58,621 nt of DNA from Alteromonas sp. 1_MG-2023 (GTDB lineage: Bacteria; Pseudomonadota; Gammaproteobacteria; Enterobacterales; Alteromonadaceae), in contig NZ_JAUOQH010000023.1 in the NCBI RefSeq assembly GCF_030547075.1, positions 1-58,621 of the forward strand, in the 5' to 3' direction. Position 1 is the stretch's first letter, and every line of letters begins with the position of its first letter. The notes under the pieces were generated by a model. The model was not told the DNA's origin, did not search any database, and was given only the letters and a program-made list of their open reading frames with translations. A program made the translations under genes and the position numbers. Below, piece by piece: positions 15,628 through 24,169 of this stretch.

Positions 15628-18198
15628 TTAGCTGGTCATGAGAAAAGGAGCCGTTTTACTATTTTGACAGCGAGCCACTTCCATTGGCGTACCTTTAGCC
15701 ACTATTTTCCCACCAGCATCACCTGCACCAGGGCCGATATCTATTAAATAATCACTGGCCGAAGCAACTTGCATATTGTGCTCTACCATTACCACGCTGC
15801 TGCCTTCATCCACTAATGTATTTAGATGCTTCATGAGCAGGGCGATATCTGCGGGATGAAGCCCAGTAGTGGGTTCGTCTAGTACATAAAGTGTATGTTT
15901 CTTGTCGGCTCGTTTTAACTCGGTAGCCAGCTTTATTCGCTGTGCTTCTCCCCCTGAAAGTTCGGTGGCAGGTTGGCCTAATCGCAAATAGCCTAAGCCG
16001 ACTTTTACCAGCGCATTTAGTGCACGAAAAACAGGAGCTTCATTGGCGAATATGTTATGAGCCTCGGCCACGCTTAGCGACAGCACGTCGGCTATCGATA
16101 AGTCGTTCCAAGTAACGTCTAAGGTGTCTTGATTATAGCGTTTTGTGTTGCACACGGGGCAGGGGGAATACACCGATGGCATAAAGAGTAATTCTACCGA
16201 TACGAAGCCTACACCCTCGCAGTTGGCGCACCTACCTTTGGTTGTGTTAAACGAAAATCGACCTGCATCGTAACGTCGTTTTTTTGCTAAGGGTGTGGCG
16301 GCAAACAGTTTGCGCACATGGTCGAATAGCCCAGTGTAAGTCGCTAAATTCGAGCGGGGCGTTCTGCCGATTGGGGATTGGTTGACTACCACCAATCGCT
16401 TTATTTTCTCCGCATCACTTGTTATGGATTCTGAACTGCCGTCTTCACTACTTTTATTTATGTAATCTTTATCAATATAGCCACTAGCGGGTTGCTCATC
16501 GTTGTTTTCCAGTAAGGTGGCTTCGGTAATATCTGCTGGTGAATTTTTATTGGCAGTGCTTTTATCTAGCGTTTTGCTAGTTCCAAGTGACGCTTTCACT
16601 AGTTCTACCAATGCATGGCTGACTAAACTCGACTTACCTGAACCCGATACGCCGGTTACCGTAGTAATAGTACCTAGTGGAAATGCGCAGTCGATATTTT
16701 CAAGATTATTTTTGGTAATGGCTTTTAATGACAACCAACCCTTCGGGGCGCGGTTATGGTGCTTAAGGGCTAATGCGTCATCGAATAGATATTGCGAGGT
16801 TATTGAATTAGATGCTTGCTGCAATGCACCTACTGGCCCACTAAATACTAATTCGCCGCCATTAATGCCGGCATTGGGGCCTATATCAACAACCCAGTCA
16901 GCGTGTTTAATGACTCGTGGGTTATGCTCAACCAAAAATACGCTATTACCAGCCTGTACTAGCGCATCAAATGCATCGAGTAAGGCATTTACATCGTTGG
17001 GGTGCAGGCCAGACGAAGGCTCATCCATTATGTATACCACGCCAAACAATTTTGATTTTATTTGGGTGGCTAGCCGCAATCGCTGTAATTCACCCGCTGA
17101 AATAGTCGTGGTGCTTCGCTCTAACGACAGATACCCCAACCCTAGGGCAATAATGGGTTTGATACGCGCCACGATGTCTTTGCCAATATTGCGAATAACT
17201 AGCGCCCGCTCGTTGTTTTGCGCTTCGGCGGTTTCAAGTAGCGTATGTAAATGTTCCACCACGTCGCTTAAAGAAAGCCGAGAGAAGGCGGTGATGTCTA
17301 GGCCACAAAGTGTCACTGAAAGCGAAGCTTGCTTTAACTTTTTCCCATGGCATTGTGGGCAGGTTGAAACCGCAAGATATTGGGCGACTTTTTGCTTAAT
17401 TTTTTCTTTTTGAGAGGTTTTAAAGGTTTCAAGTACATAGCGTTTAGCCCCAATAAACTTGCCATTATAACTGGCGGGTTCGCCTTCTTCCTTCGCCGCT
17501 TGGGTTTGCGTCAAATTGTAGTTTCTGTAAACAGGCACTTGGGGGGTATCGTCGGTGTATAAAATCCAGTCTCGGGTAGACTCGGGTAACGCATGCCAAG
17601 GTATATCTACATCAATGTCTAACGACAGCAATACCCTAACTAGATTTTTACCCTGCCACGCTCCGGGCCACGCTGCAATAGCGCCTTCTCGAATAGTAAG
17701 GGTGGTGTCGGGTACAAGTTTGTCTTCGGTAACATCAAACACAGTACCTATACCATGGCATTGCTCGCAGGCACCTTCAACGGTATTTGGCGAGAACCCA
17801 TCGGCATAAATAATCTTTTGACCAGCAGGGTAATCACCTGCACGGGAATACAACATACGCAGGCTATTTGAAATAGTGGTAATACTGCCTACCGATGAAC
17901 GAATAGACGGTGCGCCTCGGTTCTGATGCAGCCCAACCGCGGGTGGTAAGCCTTCAATACTATCTACATCGGGGGTTTCAATTTGATCAATTAACCTTCT
18001 GGCATAGGGGGAAACTGAATCTAAATAACGGTGCTGCGCTTCTGCGTACAAGGTGCCAAAGGCGAGTGAGGACTTACCTGAGCCAGAAATACCCGTAAAT
18101 GCCACAATCCTATTCCTGGGGATATCAACATTCACGTCTTTTAAATTGTGAACCCGTGCTCCGCGTACCTGCAGAAAATTATCATTATCTATAGTCAT
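15628..18198 (-). CDS. UvrA-like ABC ATPase lacking the UvrB-binding domain (UvrA2 / class III type)
   Basis: An 856-residue UvrA-family protein with two ABC ATPase modules. Walker A sites are GISGSGKSSLAFGT near residue 36 and GVSGSGKSSLV near 510, with LSGGEAQRIKLA as second signature. Zinc-binding cysteines appear at CEQCHG, CPQCHG and in CANCEG...CPVC. Between the RSSVGSITTISN motif and the first CxxC there are only about 45 residues, while canonical UvrA (940 residues) has well over 100 there, forming the UvrB-binding domain. This is therefore a UvrA2-like protein that probably cannot load UvrB in the normal way. Such proteins are linked to tolerance of DNA-binding drugs. It is divergent from a MarR-efflux operon. 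Confidence 0.9.
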   Translation of the reverse strand: MTIDNDNFLQVRGARVHNLKDVNVDIPRNRIVAFTGISGSGKSSLAFGTLYAEAQHRYLDSVSPYARRLIDQIETPDVDSIEGLPPAVGLHQNRGAPSIRSSVGSITTISNSLRMLYSRAGDYPAGQKIIYADGFSPNTVEGACEQCHGIGTVFDVTEDKLVPDTTLTIREGAIAAWPGAWQGKNLVRVLLSLDIDVDIPWHALPESTRDWILYTDDTPQVPVYRNYNLTQTQAAKEEGEPASYNGKFIGAKRYVLETFKTSQKEKIKQKVAQYLAVSTCPQCHGKKLKQASLSVTLCGLDITAFSRLSLSDVVEHLHTLLETAEAQNNERALVIRNIGKDIVARIKPIIALGLGYLSLERSTTTISAGELQRLRLATQIKSKLFGVVYIMDEPSSGLHPNDVNALLDAFDALVQAGNSVFLVEHNPRVIKHADWVVDIGPNAGINGGELVFSGPVGALQQASNSITSQYLFDDALALKHHNRAPKGWLSLKAITKNNLENIDCAFPLGTITTVTGVSGSGKSSLVSHALVELVKASLGTSKTLDKSTANKNSPADITEATLLENNDEQPASGYIDKDYINKSSEDGSSESITSDAEKIKRLVVVNQSPIGRTPRSNLATYTGLFDHVRKLFAATPLAKKRRYDAGRFSFNTTKGRCANCEGVGFVSVELLFMPSVYSPCPVCNTKRYNQDTLDVTWNDLSIADVLSLSVAEAHNIFANEAPVFRALNALVKVGLGYLRLGQPATELSGGEAQRIKLATELKRADKKHTLYVLDEPTTGLHPADIALLMKHLNTLVDEGSSVVMVEHNMQVASASDYLIDIGPGAGDAGGKIVAKGTPMEVARCQNSKTAPFLMTS

Positions 18199-18351
18199 GC
18201 TTCCGTTACCACCTTAATCACCTATTCCACTCTTACCGCTTTAGATAAAACCAGCAAACGTAAGATGAGTAAGCATCAGACATTTATTACGATCATAAAT
18301 TGGACCGAGAAACCTAAAGTATAGAGATCAATTTATACACCTCTCTATTTA

Positions 18352-18365
18352 CTTAGCGTGCTAAG
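18352..18365. promoter_or_regulatory. Palindromic operator 1 (CTTAGC-GT-GCTAAG) upstream of marR-type gene
   Basis: A perfect 6-bp inverted repeat with a 2-base centre, in the spacer between the divergent UvrA-like and MarR genes. A second copy lies 27 bp downstream. Duplicate palindromes of this size just upstream of a marR-type start are the usual arrangement for autoregulation. Confidence 0.7.
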
Positions 18366-18378
18366 TAATGCTATTGTA

Positions 18379-18392
18379 GTTAGCATGCTAAG
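18379..18392. promoter_or_regulatory. Palindromic operator 2 (TTAGCATGCTAA core)
   Basis: A perfect 12-bp palindrome inside GTTAGCATGCTAAG, 14 of its bases matching operator 1 except at the outer base and centre. It ends 16 bases before the chosen ATG at 18409 and would overlap the promoter or leader of the efflux operon. Confidence 0.7.
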
Positions 18393-18408
18393 TAAGTTGG
18401 AGGTGTGC

Positions 18409-18909
18409 ATGTCTGCACAAAAGCCGTTTCACGAAACGTTAGATTTTACGCTTATTGGAAATATGGGCCGAGTACATCGGTTGTGCAGAGAGGCCGTGAC
18501 CTTGATTGTTGAGCCCTTGGGGTTAACCCAATCAAGGTGGCTTGCGTTAATGCACATCAATTTAATTGGCGAAGGGGTTACCCAACTAGCGCTAGCGCAA
18601 AGCTTGGGCATAGAAATGCCTTCGTTAACCCGCACATTAAAGCAGCTTGAAGAGCAATCGTTGATTAGCCGCCAAGTTGATGACAACGATAAGCGCAGCA
18701 AAAAATTGTATTTTACCAAGGAAGGTCGTGTTGTTTTGAATTCGCTAAATGAAAAAATAGCAGATGTTAAGCAGCAGTTTTATGCAGGGTTAACCCACGA
18801 ACAACTTGATGTGATGGCGCGCGCGTTGTTGCAAATAGAGCAAAATGCCTCTGACTGTATTTCTCTGCAGGAAGAGCGCCGAAAAAGTAAAATAGAGGAA
18901 GGTGAATAA
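18409..18909 (+). CDS. MarR-family transcriptional regulator of the efflux operon
   Basis: A 166-residue MarR/SlyA-type winged-helix repressor. The ATG at 18409 is chosen because GGAGG lies 6 bases before it; the longer frame from GTG 18358 would run through both palindromic operators. The DNA-binding core is near residues 45-110: GVTQLALAQSLGIEMPSLTR followed by the wing with DDNDKRSKKLYFTKEG. Its stop overlaps the start of the emrA-like gene (TAATG), so it heads the operon. MarR proteins usually repress their own operon and are released by small aromatic ligands; the neighbours suggest an exported organic compound. Confidence 0.92.
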   Translation: MSAQKPFHETLDFTLIGNMGRVHRLCREAVTLIVEPLGLTQSRWLALMHINLIGEGVTQLALAQSLGIEMPSLTRTLKQLEEQSLISRQVDDNDKRSKKLYFTKEGRVVLNSLNEKIADVKQQFYAGLTHEQLDVMARALLQIEQNASDCISLQEERRKSKIEEGE

Positions 18910-19973
18910 TGACGCCCGATCAGAAGTTTTCTCTTTACGTTAGGTTTTCTTTAATTGGTTTTGTGTTGGTATTTATTTACTACCTAATTGCCGACACCTT
19001 TATGCCAGTAACGCCCCAAGCACGTATTTATCATCCGGTTGTGCAAGTTGCGCCTCAGCTAAGCGGCGAAGTAACGCAGGTTTTTGTTACCAATAACCAA
19101 ACGGTAAAAGCGGGCGACGTGCTGTTTCAGATTGATAGGGGGCCTTACGACATAGCATTAACCCAAGCTAAGTTAGCGCTAGATGATGCCAAATTACAAA
19201 ACAAGCGACTGGATACCAATATTAAATCGCTAGAGGCTCAAATTAAGGCGGCTAGTGCCAAGTTGCACGAGCAAAAGTTACTTCAGCAACGCAGCGACGC
19301 TTTATATAAACAGCGCGCAATTTCAGAACAAGAACTGGAAGCAATGCGAGCCAATTATGAAGCGAGTGTTGCCGATAAATTAGCCTTAGAGGCACAGTTA
19401 TCTGAGGCTTTACTGGCAAGAGGCGATTCTGGTGAAAGCAATCTTACGGTACGCCATGCTGCAAATCAGCTAGCCGAAGCCAAATTAAATCTATCTTACA
19501 CCCAAGTACGAGCACGCAACGATGGTGTGGTGTCTAACATGCAGTTACGTGAAGGCGCCTATGCGGTAAAAGGTAACTCGTTGTTGGCTATTGTAACTAG
19601 CGAAACGGATCTGGTTGCCGATTTTAGAGAAAAATCCTTGGCACATATGCCGGTGCATAGCATCGCTAAAGTGGTGTTTGATAGCCGCCCAGGTGAAGTA
19701 TACGATGCGCATATTGCCTCTTTCGAGGCCGGTGTTAGTGATGGTCAATTAAGTGCAAATGGTACGTTAAGCGTTACCGAAACGAGCAATAGATGGGTGC
19801 GAGACGCCCAGCGTCAGCGGGTTCATATTGTCCTGCAAGAAAACGAAGCCTTGATAGAAAGTATGCCAAGTGGCGCTCGTGCCACAGTACAATTATTACC
19901 TGAATCAACACTAGGTCAGTGGTTTGGTACGTTGCAAATTAACGCCATTAGTTGGTTGCATTACATTTACTAG
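18909..19973 (+). CDS. HlyD/EmrA-type membrane fusion protein
   Basis: A 354-residue periplasmic adaptor of the HlyD family. One membrane helix near residues 12-30 anchors it. The first lipoyl half follows (VVQVAPQLSGEVTQVFVTNN), then a coiled-coil hairpin of about 85-175 (ALDDAKLQNKRLDTNIKSLE onward), then the second lipoyl half (YTQVRARNDGVVSNMQLREG) and a beta-barrel region. It links an inner membrane pump to an outer membrane channel. The start overlaps the MarR stop by one base. The downstream DUF2955 protein is the expected membrane partner. Confidence 0.93.
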   Translation: MTPDQKFSLYVRFSLIGFVLVFIYYLIADTFMPVTPQARIYHPVVQVAPQLSGEVTQVFVTNNQTVKAGDVLFQIDRGPYDIALTQAKLALDDAKLQNKRLDTNIKSLEAQIKAASAKLHEQKLLQQRSDALYKQRAISEQELEAMRANYEASVADKLALEAQLSEALLARGDSGESNLTVRHAANQLAEAKLNLSYTQVRARNDGVVSNMQLREGAYAVKGNSLLAIVTSETDLVADFREKSLAHMPVHSIAKVVFDSRPGEVYDAHIASFEAGVSDGQLSANGTLSVTETSNRWVRDAQRQRVHIVLQENEALIESMPSGARATVQLLPESTLGQWFGTLQINAISWLHYIY

Positions 19974-19983
19974 CGGAGGCTAA

Positions 19984-21033
19984 ATGTCGACAACAGTTAG
20001 TAAAGGGCCGCGGTTAGATGCCAATGGTCTGCGCCAAGCATTACGTATAGCGGGTGGCTGTACCCTGGGCTTTGCCATCAGTAATGTGATGAACTGGCCT
20101 TATGGTATTTTCTTTACGGTTTATCCCATGTTGTTACTGGGTTTAGTACCCGTTATTAATAAAACAGTGATAAAGCAGTTCGTCGCCAGTGCGGGGTTCA
20201 GCGCCTTTATTGTATTAGTACTGCAAGGGCTATTTTCCCACATTCCAGTGGTGATGACCCTTATTGTGTTTCTATGCTTTTGTATTTTGTTCTATCAAAT
20301 GAGCAGTGGTGGCGGCTTTTTGTTTGGAGCATTAGGGGCAGTAGGGCTTTCAATACAGCTGCACTTTTCAAGTTATGTAACCGGCATAGATACTGTCTAC
20401 CCGTTAATAGTGAGTAATGGGGCAGCTACGCTTTTATCGATTGTTATTGCGGCTTTCATGCATGGCATATTTCCGGATGTTGCGCCGCGAACACCTCGTG
20501 TTCCACCGCCTAAGGCGAAAGAGAGTATTCGTCACGAAGTACTGTTATGTGCAAGTGTGGCAACCTTATCGTTTGTAGTGTTTCAAGCGCTGGATTTGCA
20601 AGACTCGATATCAGCTCAGGCGTCATCGGTGCTTATTCTATTTTCGCTTTGCTGGAAAGCAGCAAGTTTAGCTGGGTGGCAACGGGCAATAGGTACGCTT
20701 ATCGGGTGTAATCTGGCATTGCTGGCTCAATTGTTTTTGTACAATCACAGCGATTTTTTACTTTTTCCGGTGCTTGTATTGTGGATTTTAGCTTTCATTT
20801 TTAGTCGCTATCATATTTTAGGCGGTGGAATGCCAGGCATTGGGTTTGGTGTGCTAACCACGTTTGGTATTTTATTTGGAAACTCTTTAACGCCAAACCA
20901 AGATTTGGTGTATAGCGCGCTTTACCGTTTTAGTTCTGTGGCCGTAGCCATTGCCCTTAGCTTAAGTGCTGTTTACGTTATGCATCATATATTAAATCGC
21001 TTTAGCGTTACCCGTCACCATACTTATGAATAG
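19984..21033 (+). CDS. DUF2955 (FUSC-like) inner membrane transporter subunit
   Basis: A 349-residue polytopic membrane protein, about ten hydrophobic segments in two sets of five separated by a polar linker near residues 165-185 (PDVAPRTPRVPPPKAKESIR). The LRIAGGCTLGFAISNVMNWP start and the duplicated layout fit DUF2955, related to the FUSC/aromatic acid exporter (AaeB-like) group. It lies 10 bases after the HlyD-type gene, a standard AaeA-AaeB-like arrangement. Substrate is likely an aromatic or other organic acid, by family analogy only. A terminator follows. Confidence 0.85.
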   Translation: MSTTVSKGPRLDANGLRQALRIAGGCTLGFAISNVMNWPYGIFFTVYPMLLLGLVPVINKTVIKQFVASAGFSAFIVLVLQGLFSHIPVVMTLIVFLCFCILFYQMSSGGGFLFGALGAVGLSIQLHFSSYVTGIDTVYPLIVSNGAATLLSIVIAAFMHGIFPDVAPRTPRVPPPKAKESIRHEVLLCASVATLSFVVFQALDLQDSISAQASSVLILFSLCWKAASLAGWQRAIGTLIGCNLALLAQLFLYNHSDFLLFPVLVLWILAFIFSRYHILGGGMPGIGFGVLTTFGILFGNSLTPNQDLVYSALYRFSSVAVAIALSLSAVYVMHHILNRFSVTRHHTYE

Positions 21034-21060
21034 CAAATACGCTTAACCATGACACATTAA

Positions 21061-21096
21061 AAAATGCCGGATGTTTTCACATTCGGCATTTTTATT
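21061..21096. terminator. Bidirectional terminator between the efflux operon and TonB receptor
   Basis: Stem AATGCCGGATGT / ACATTCGGCATT (one G-T pair) with a 5-base loop, A-run before and T-run after. It separates two convergent genes and can work on both strands. Confidence 0.85.
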
Positions 21097-21118
21097 TAGT
21101 GTTAACTTACATGATTAA

Positions 21119-23680
21119 TTAAAAGCTATAAGTCACTTTTCCGTAAACATAACGGCCTGTGAATCCATACGACGAGAAGCCTGAATATGGAAAAATCATA
21201 GAGAAAGTCGTTACGTCATCAACTAAATCACGGGTGGCTTCTGGGTATACATCAAAGATGTTATTTGCACCAACAGAAATCGCTAAGTTGTCGGTAAGGG
21301 CGACGCGAACATCTAAATCTGTGATCCACTCAGAAGGTATAATTTCGTTACGAGCTTCAACCGATGATGGGTCTTCCACTTCGCCATAGCGAGTAGTACG
21401 TAACGTGGCATTATAACGGTCGTAAGACCAAGTTACGCCAAGGTTAACTTTGCTATCTGGTGAGCTTGTTTCAAAACGGCGTAGTTCAACATCGTCAAAC
21501 AAGTTACTTTGATCGAACCCTGCACCTTGCAGTACATCTGGCGCTTCTAAAATATCAGTCACTTCGATATCGTTGAAGTTGATACCCACATTGAAGTTAA
21601 ACGCACCCAAATCAGCCGTGTTTAACGTGTAGGTAGAAACAATATCTACCCCTTCAGTACGAGAATTAATAGCATTTAAGAAGAAGCGAGCTTGGTTAGC
21701 ACCAGTACCTTCAAGTAATGCTTCAATAGCATCGCCTGATAGGTTGTTCGACAACACAATACGATCGTCAATATCAATACGGTAGAAATCTACGGTTAGG
21801 TTGAAGTTGGCGGTAGGCGAGTAGGTGAAACCAGCACTGTAGTTATCTGATTCTTCAGCATCAAGACCTGGACTACCCAATGCCTGTGCAACATCACTTG
21901 AAGCGGCAAACGTACCCGTTTCAGTTGGCTCGCCATCCACAAATACTGTGGCAATAGAAGTAAAGTGCTGTTGTTGCAACGACGGCGCTCTAAAGCCAGT
22001 AGATACAGAGGCACGTAGGGCGAGGGCATCGGTAATGGTTACTCGATGTGACATTTTCCAGTTAAAGGTACTACCGAAATCAGAATAGTCTTCATAGCGA
22101 CCAGCTACTGCCACATTCCAGTTCTCAAGCACATCGGCTTCTACATCTACATAAAAGCTATAGTTGTGACGCGTGTTTTCACCTGCTGACTCTGGGGTGA
22201 AACCAGGGAATACTTGTGATCCCGCTGAGCCAAAAGGGCCATCAACAGGGTCGGTTACTACGCCACCTGGGCCAAACGTACCTTGGATATACGAATTTTC
22301 TTCACCTGCGGTAATTTCATAGCTTTCGTGACGATACTCCGCGCCCATAGCGAAGTTCATTTCACTGTAGAAATAGCCTGTATCAACAAGGCGCGAAGCA
22401 TCAGCGTTAATAATAGTGGTGTTGTATTCAAGCTCACCGGCGTTAAAGCTGGTTTGGCTTGTTGGCCCAAGAGAGGTGTTTAAGCTATTTACTACGCTGT
22501 ACTCTAGTGCATTTCCACCGTGTGTGAGTGACAAATCGTAGTTCCACACATCGCCGTAACCTTTAATACCGCCTAGTACCGACATATCTTGAATATCAGT
22601 TTGAATAGAAGGTAAGAAGCCATCAGGGTAGATAGAAGTGATATTGCGGCTATCTGAAGCTCTGCGATAAAAACCACCGCCAATAGAATCACGCGAACTA
22701 AAACCAGCAGTACCGTAAAATTCGATACTGTCGTTAATAGCTTTACCTGCGTTTACAAACAGCGCGTAATCTTCTACTTCACCGTTACCATATACATGGT
22801 TGTAGCGGTTAACCGTAAATTCTCTTTCATCTAAATTACCATCAGCATCACGGGCATAGTTTTCTCGTGTATCGAAGTCGGAACGATTTGATTCGCCGCG
22901 ATCGCGGTATTCTGCTGATACATTTACAAAACCATCGTCGCCCCATTCAAAGCCCATGTTGCCGCGAAGGGTAAGAGTTTGTCCGTCAGTTAGTTCACGA
23001 TCTGAACCTGTATCAAAAGCTAGGTCGCCATTGGCATCTGCACTTACGCCTTCTAAATTCGGCACACCGTCCATCGTAGTTACGTTCGCGCCGTATGTGG
23101 CCGACACTTCACCGCCTTCGCTAGCGTCTTTCAATACAATATTAATCACGCCCGCAATGGCGTCTGAACCGTATTGTGCCGCCGCGCCGTCGCGAAGTAC
23201 TTCAATGCGTTTAATCGCATTGGCCGGTATAGCATTTAAGTCTACAGCCGAAGAACCACGGCCTACAGAACCGTTTAGGTTAAGTAGTGCAGAAGTATGG
23301 CGGCGCTTACCATTTACTAAAACAAGTGTGTGATCTGGCGCTAACCCACGAAGCTGTGCGGGGCGAACATGGTCTGTTCCATCGGTAACAGAAGGCTGCG
23401 GAAAGTTGAAGCTTGGCAACAACGAGTTAAGGATCATGTTGGTTTCGGTTAAACCAGTGGCTTCAATAGAAGACGCATCGATAATATCGATAGGAACCGG
23501 AGAGTCATTCACAGTTCGGCCTACACGGCGTGAACCAACAATTTGGATTTGCTCAACATCTTGCTCGTCAATGTTGGTTTGTTCCTGAGCCATTACCGAT
23601 GTTGAAAGCGGCATAGCAGCGATTGCGCCTGCAATTAAAGAAAGCTTAAAAGCAGAAGCGTTAAAATTTGCCTGTTGCAT
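21119..23680 (-). CDS. TonB-dependent outer membrane receptor (853 aa)
   Basis: An 853-residue TonB-dependent transporter. A signal peptide covers residues 1-31 (cleaved after MAQ). The mature start has a TonB-box-like acidic stretch (EQDVEQIQIVGSRR). The plug domain holds PAQLRGLAPDHTLVLVNGKR and IEVLRDGAAAQYGSDAIAGV, then a 22-strand barrel ending in aromatic YSF. The plug motif with 'AAAQYGSDAIAGVINIVLK' is typical of Alteromonas/Shewanella receptors for oligosaccharides, peptides or plant-type compounds. No iron-siderophore genes are adjacent. A DUF885 peptidase is divergently placed 489 bases away, so a peptide-related substrate is possible but unproven. Confidence 0.93.
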   Translation of the reverse strand: MQQANFNASAFKLSLIAGAIAAMPLSTSVMAQEQTNIDEQDVEQIQIVGSRRVGRTVNDSPVPIDIIDASSIEATGLTETNMILNSLLPSFNFPQPSVTDGTDHVRPAQLRGLAPDHTLVLVNGKRRHTSALLNLNGSVGRGSSAVDLNAIPANAIKRIEVLRDGAAAQYGSDAIAGVINIVLKDASEGGEVSATYGANVTTMDGVPNLEGVSADANGDLAFDTGSDRELTDGQTLTLRGNMGFEWGDDGFVNVSAEYRDRGESNRSDFDTRENYARDADGNLDEREFTVNRYNHVYGNGEVEDYALFVNAGKAINDSIEFYGTAGFSSRDSIGGGFYRRASDSRNITSIYPDGFLPSIQTDIQDMSVLGGIKGYGDVWNYDLSLTHGGNALEYSVVNSLNTSLGPTSQTSFNAGELEYNTTIINADASRLVDTGYFYSEMNFAMGAEYRHESYEITAGEENSYIQGTFGPGGVVTDPVDGPFGSAGSQVFPGFTPESAGENTRHNYSFYVDVEADVLENWNVAVAGRYEDYSDFGSTFNWKMSHRVTITDALALRASVSTGFRAPSLQQQHFTSIATVFVDGEPTETGTFAASSDVAQALGSPGLDAEESDNYSAGFTYSPTANFNLTVDFYRIDIDDRIVLSNNLSGDAIEALLEGTGANQARFFLNAINSRTEGVDIVSTYTLNTADLGAFNFNVGINFNDIEVTDILEAPDVLQGAGFDQSNLFDDVELRRFETSSPDSKVNLGVTWSYDRYNATLRTTRYGEVEDPSSVEARNEIIPSEWITDLDVRVALTDNLAISVGANNIFDVYPEATRDLVDDVTTFSMIFPYSGFSSYGFTGRYVYGKVTYSF

Positions 23681-24169
23681 TGTGTGTTCCCGAATTTTTA
23701 TAAGTGTATTTTTAAGCGAATGAAATTTGCAATAACAGTGTGCTTTTGTATGCAGGAACTAAGCGTATTTTGGGTACGCATACTGGATGCATTGCACAAA
23801 CTGCAAATACTTCTTTTCTGTTGCGGGGTACAGCTAAAAGCCGATTTGTCTGATAAGACTTATAATTATTAGATGTGATAAACGAGTTTCGTCTACGGGA
23901 CTGAGTTAAGCACAAAAGAGAAGGTCGATACAATACTTAAGTAATAAAATTTACTTTATGTTCATTATGAAGTGGCCAAATATTTAAAGTGGCTGATTTG
24001 TGTACCGCTAAGTTCAGGCCTTTTTATTGACATTGTCGCCAAGCTGAATAAATGTAGAACCTATATACGGGAATTGCAGCTTCTAAATGTCAAAGGTTCT
24101 GAATTTGAAAGCTGCTAAAGCTAAAACGACTGAACTACAAAGAACAAATAAAAAACAATAGGGAACAGA
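23681..24169. other. Divergent intergenic region between TonB receptor and DUF885 gene
   Basis: 489 bases without a supported gene. It must hold both divergent promoters. Short overlapping ORFs on both strands (for example near 23712-23933) show no ribosome site or protein-like composition. I see no long inverted repeat, riboswitch or RNA-like structure. Confidence 0.5.

Noticed and set aside
16502..17413. 303-residue ORF on the plus strand inside the UvrA-like gene
   Set aside because: Antisense to an intact UvrA-like gene with recognisable motifs; its length is a result of GC-patterned codons. No domain is recognisable.
18358..18909. Longer start for the MarR gene at GTG 18358
   Set aside because: It would code through two palindromic operators, while ATG 18409 has a strong ribosome binding site.
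22956..23333. 125-residue plus-strand ORF in the TonB receptor gene
   Set aside because: Antisense shadow; Ser/Pro/Arg-rich composition and no start signal.
23681..24169. Riboswitch (cobalamin or other) upstream of the TonB receptors
   Set aside because: No conserved B12-box-like or other riboswitch core was found by eye here or upstream of 42097.
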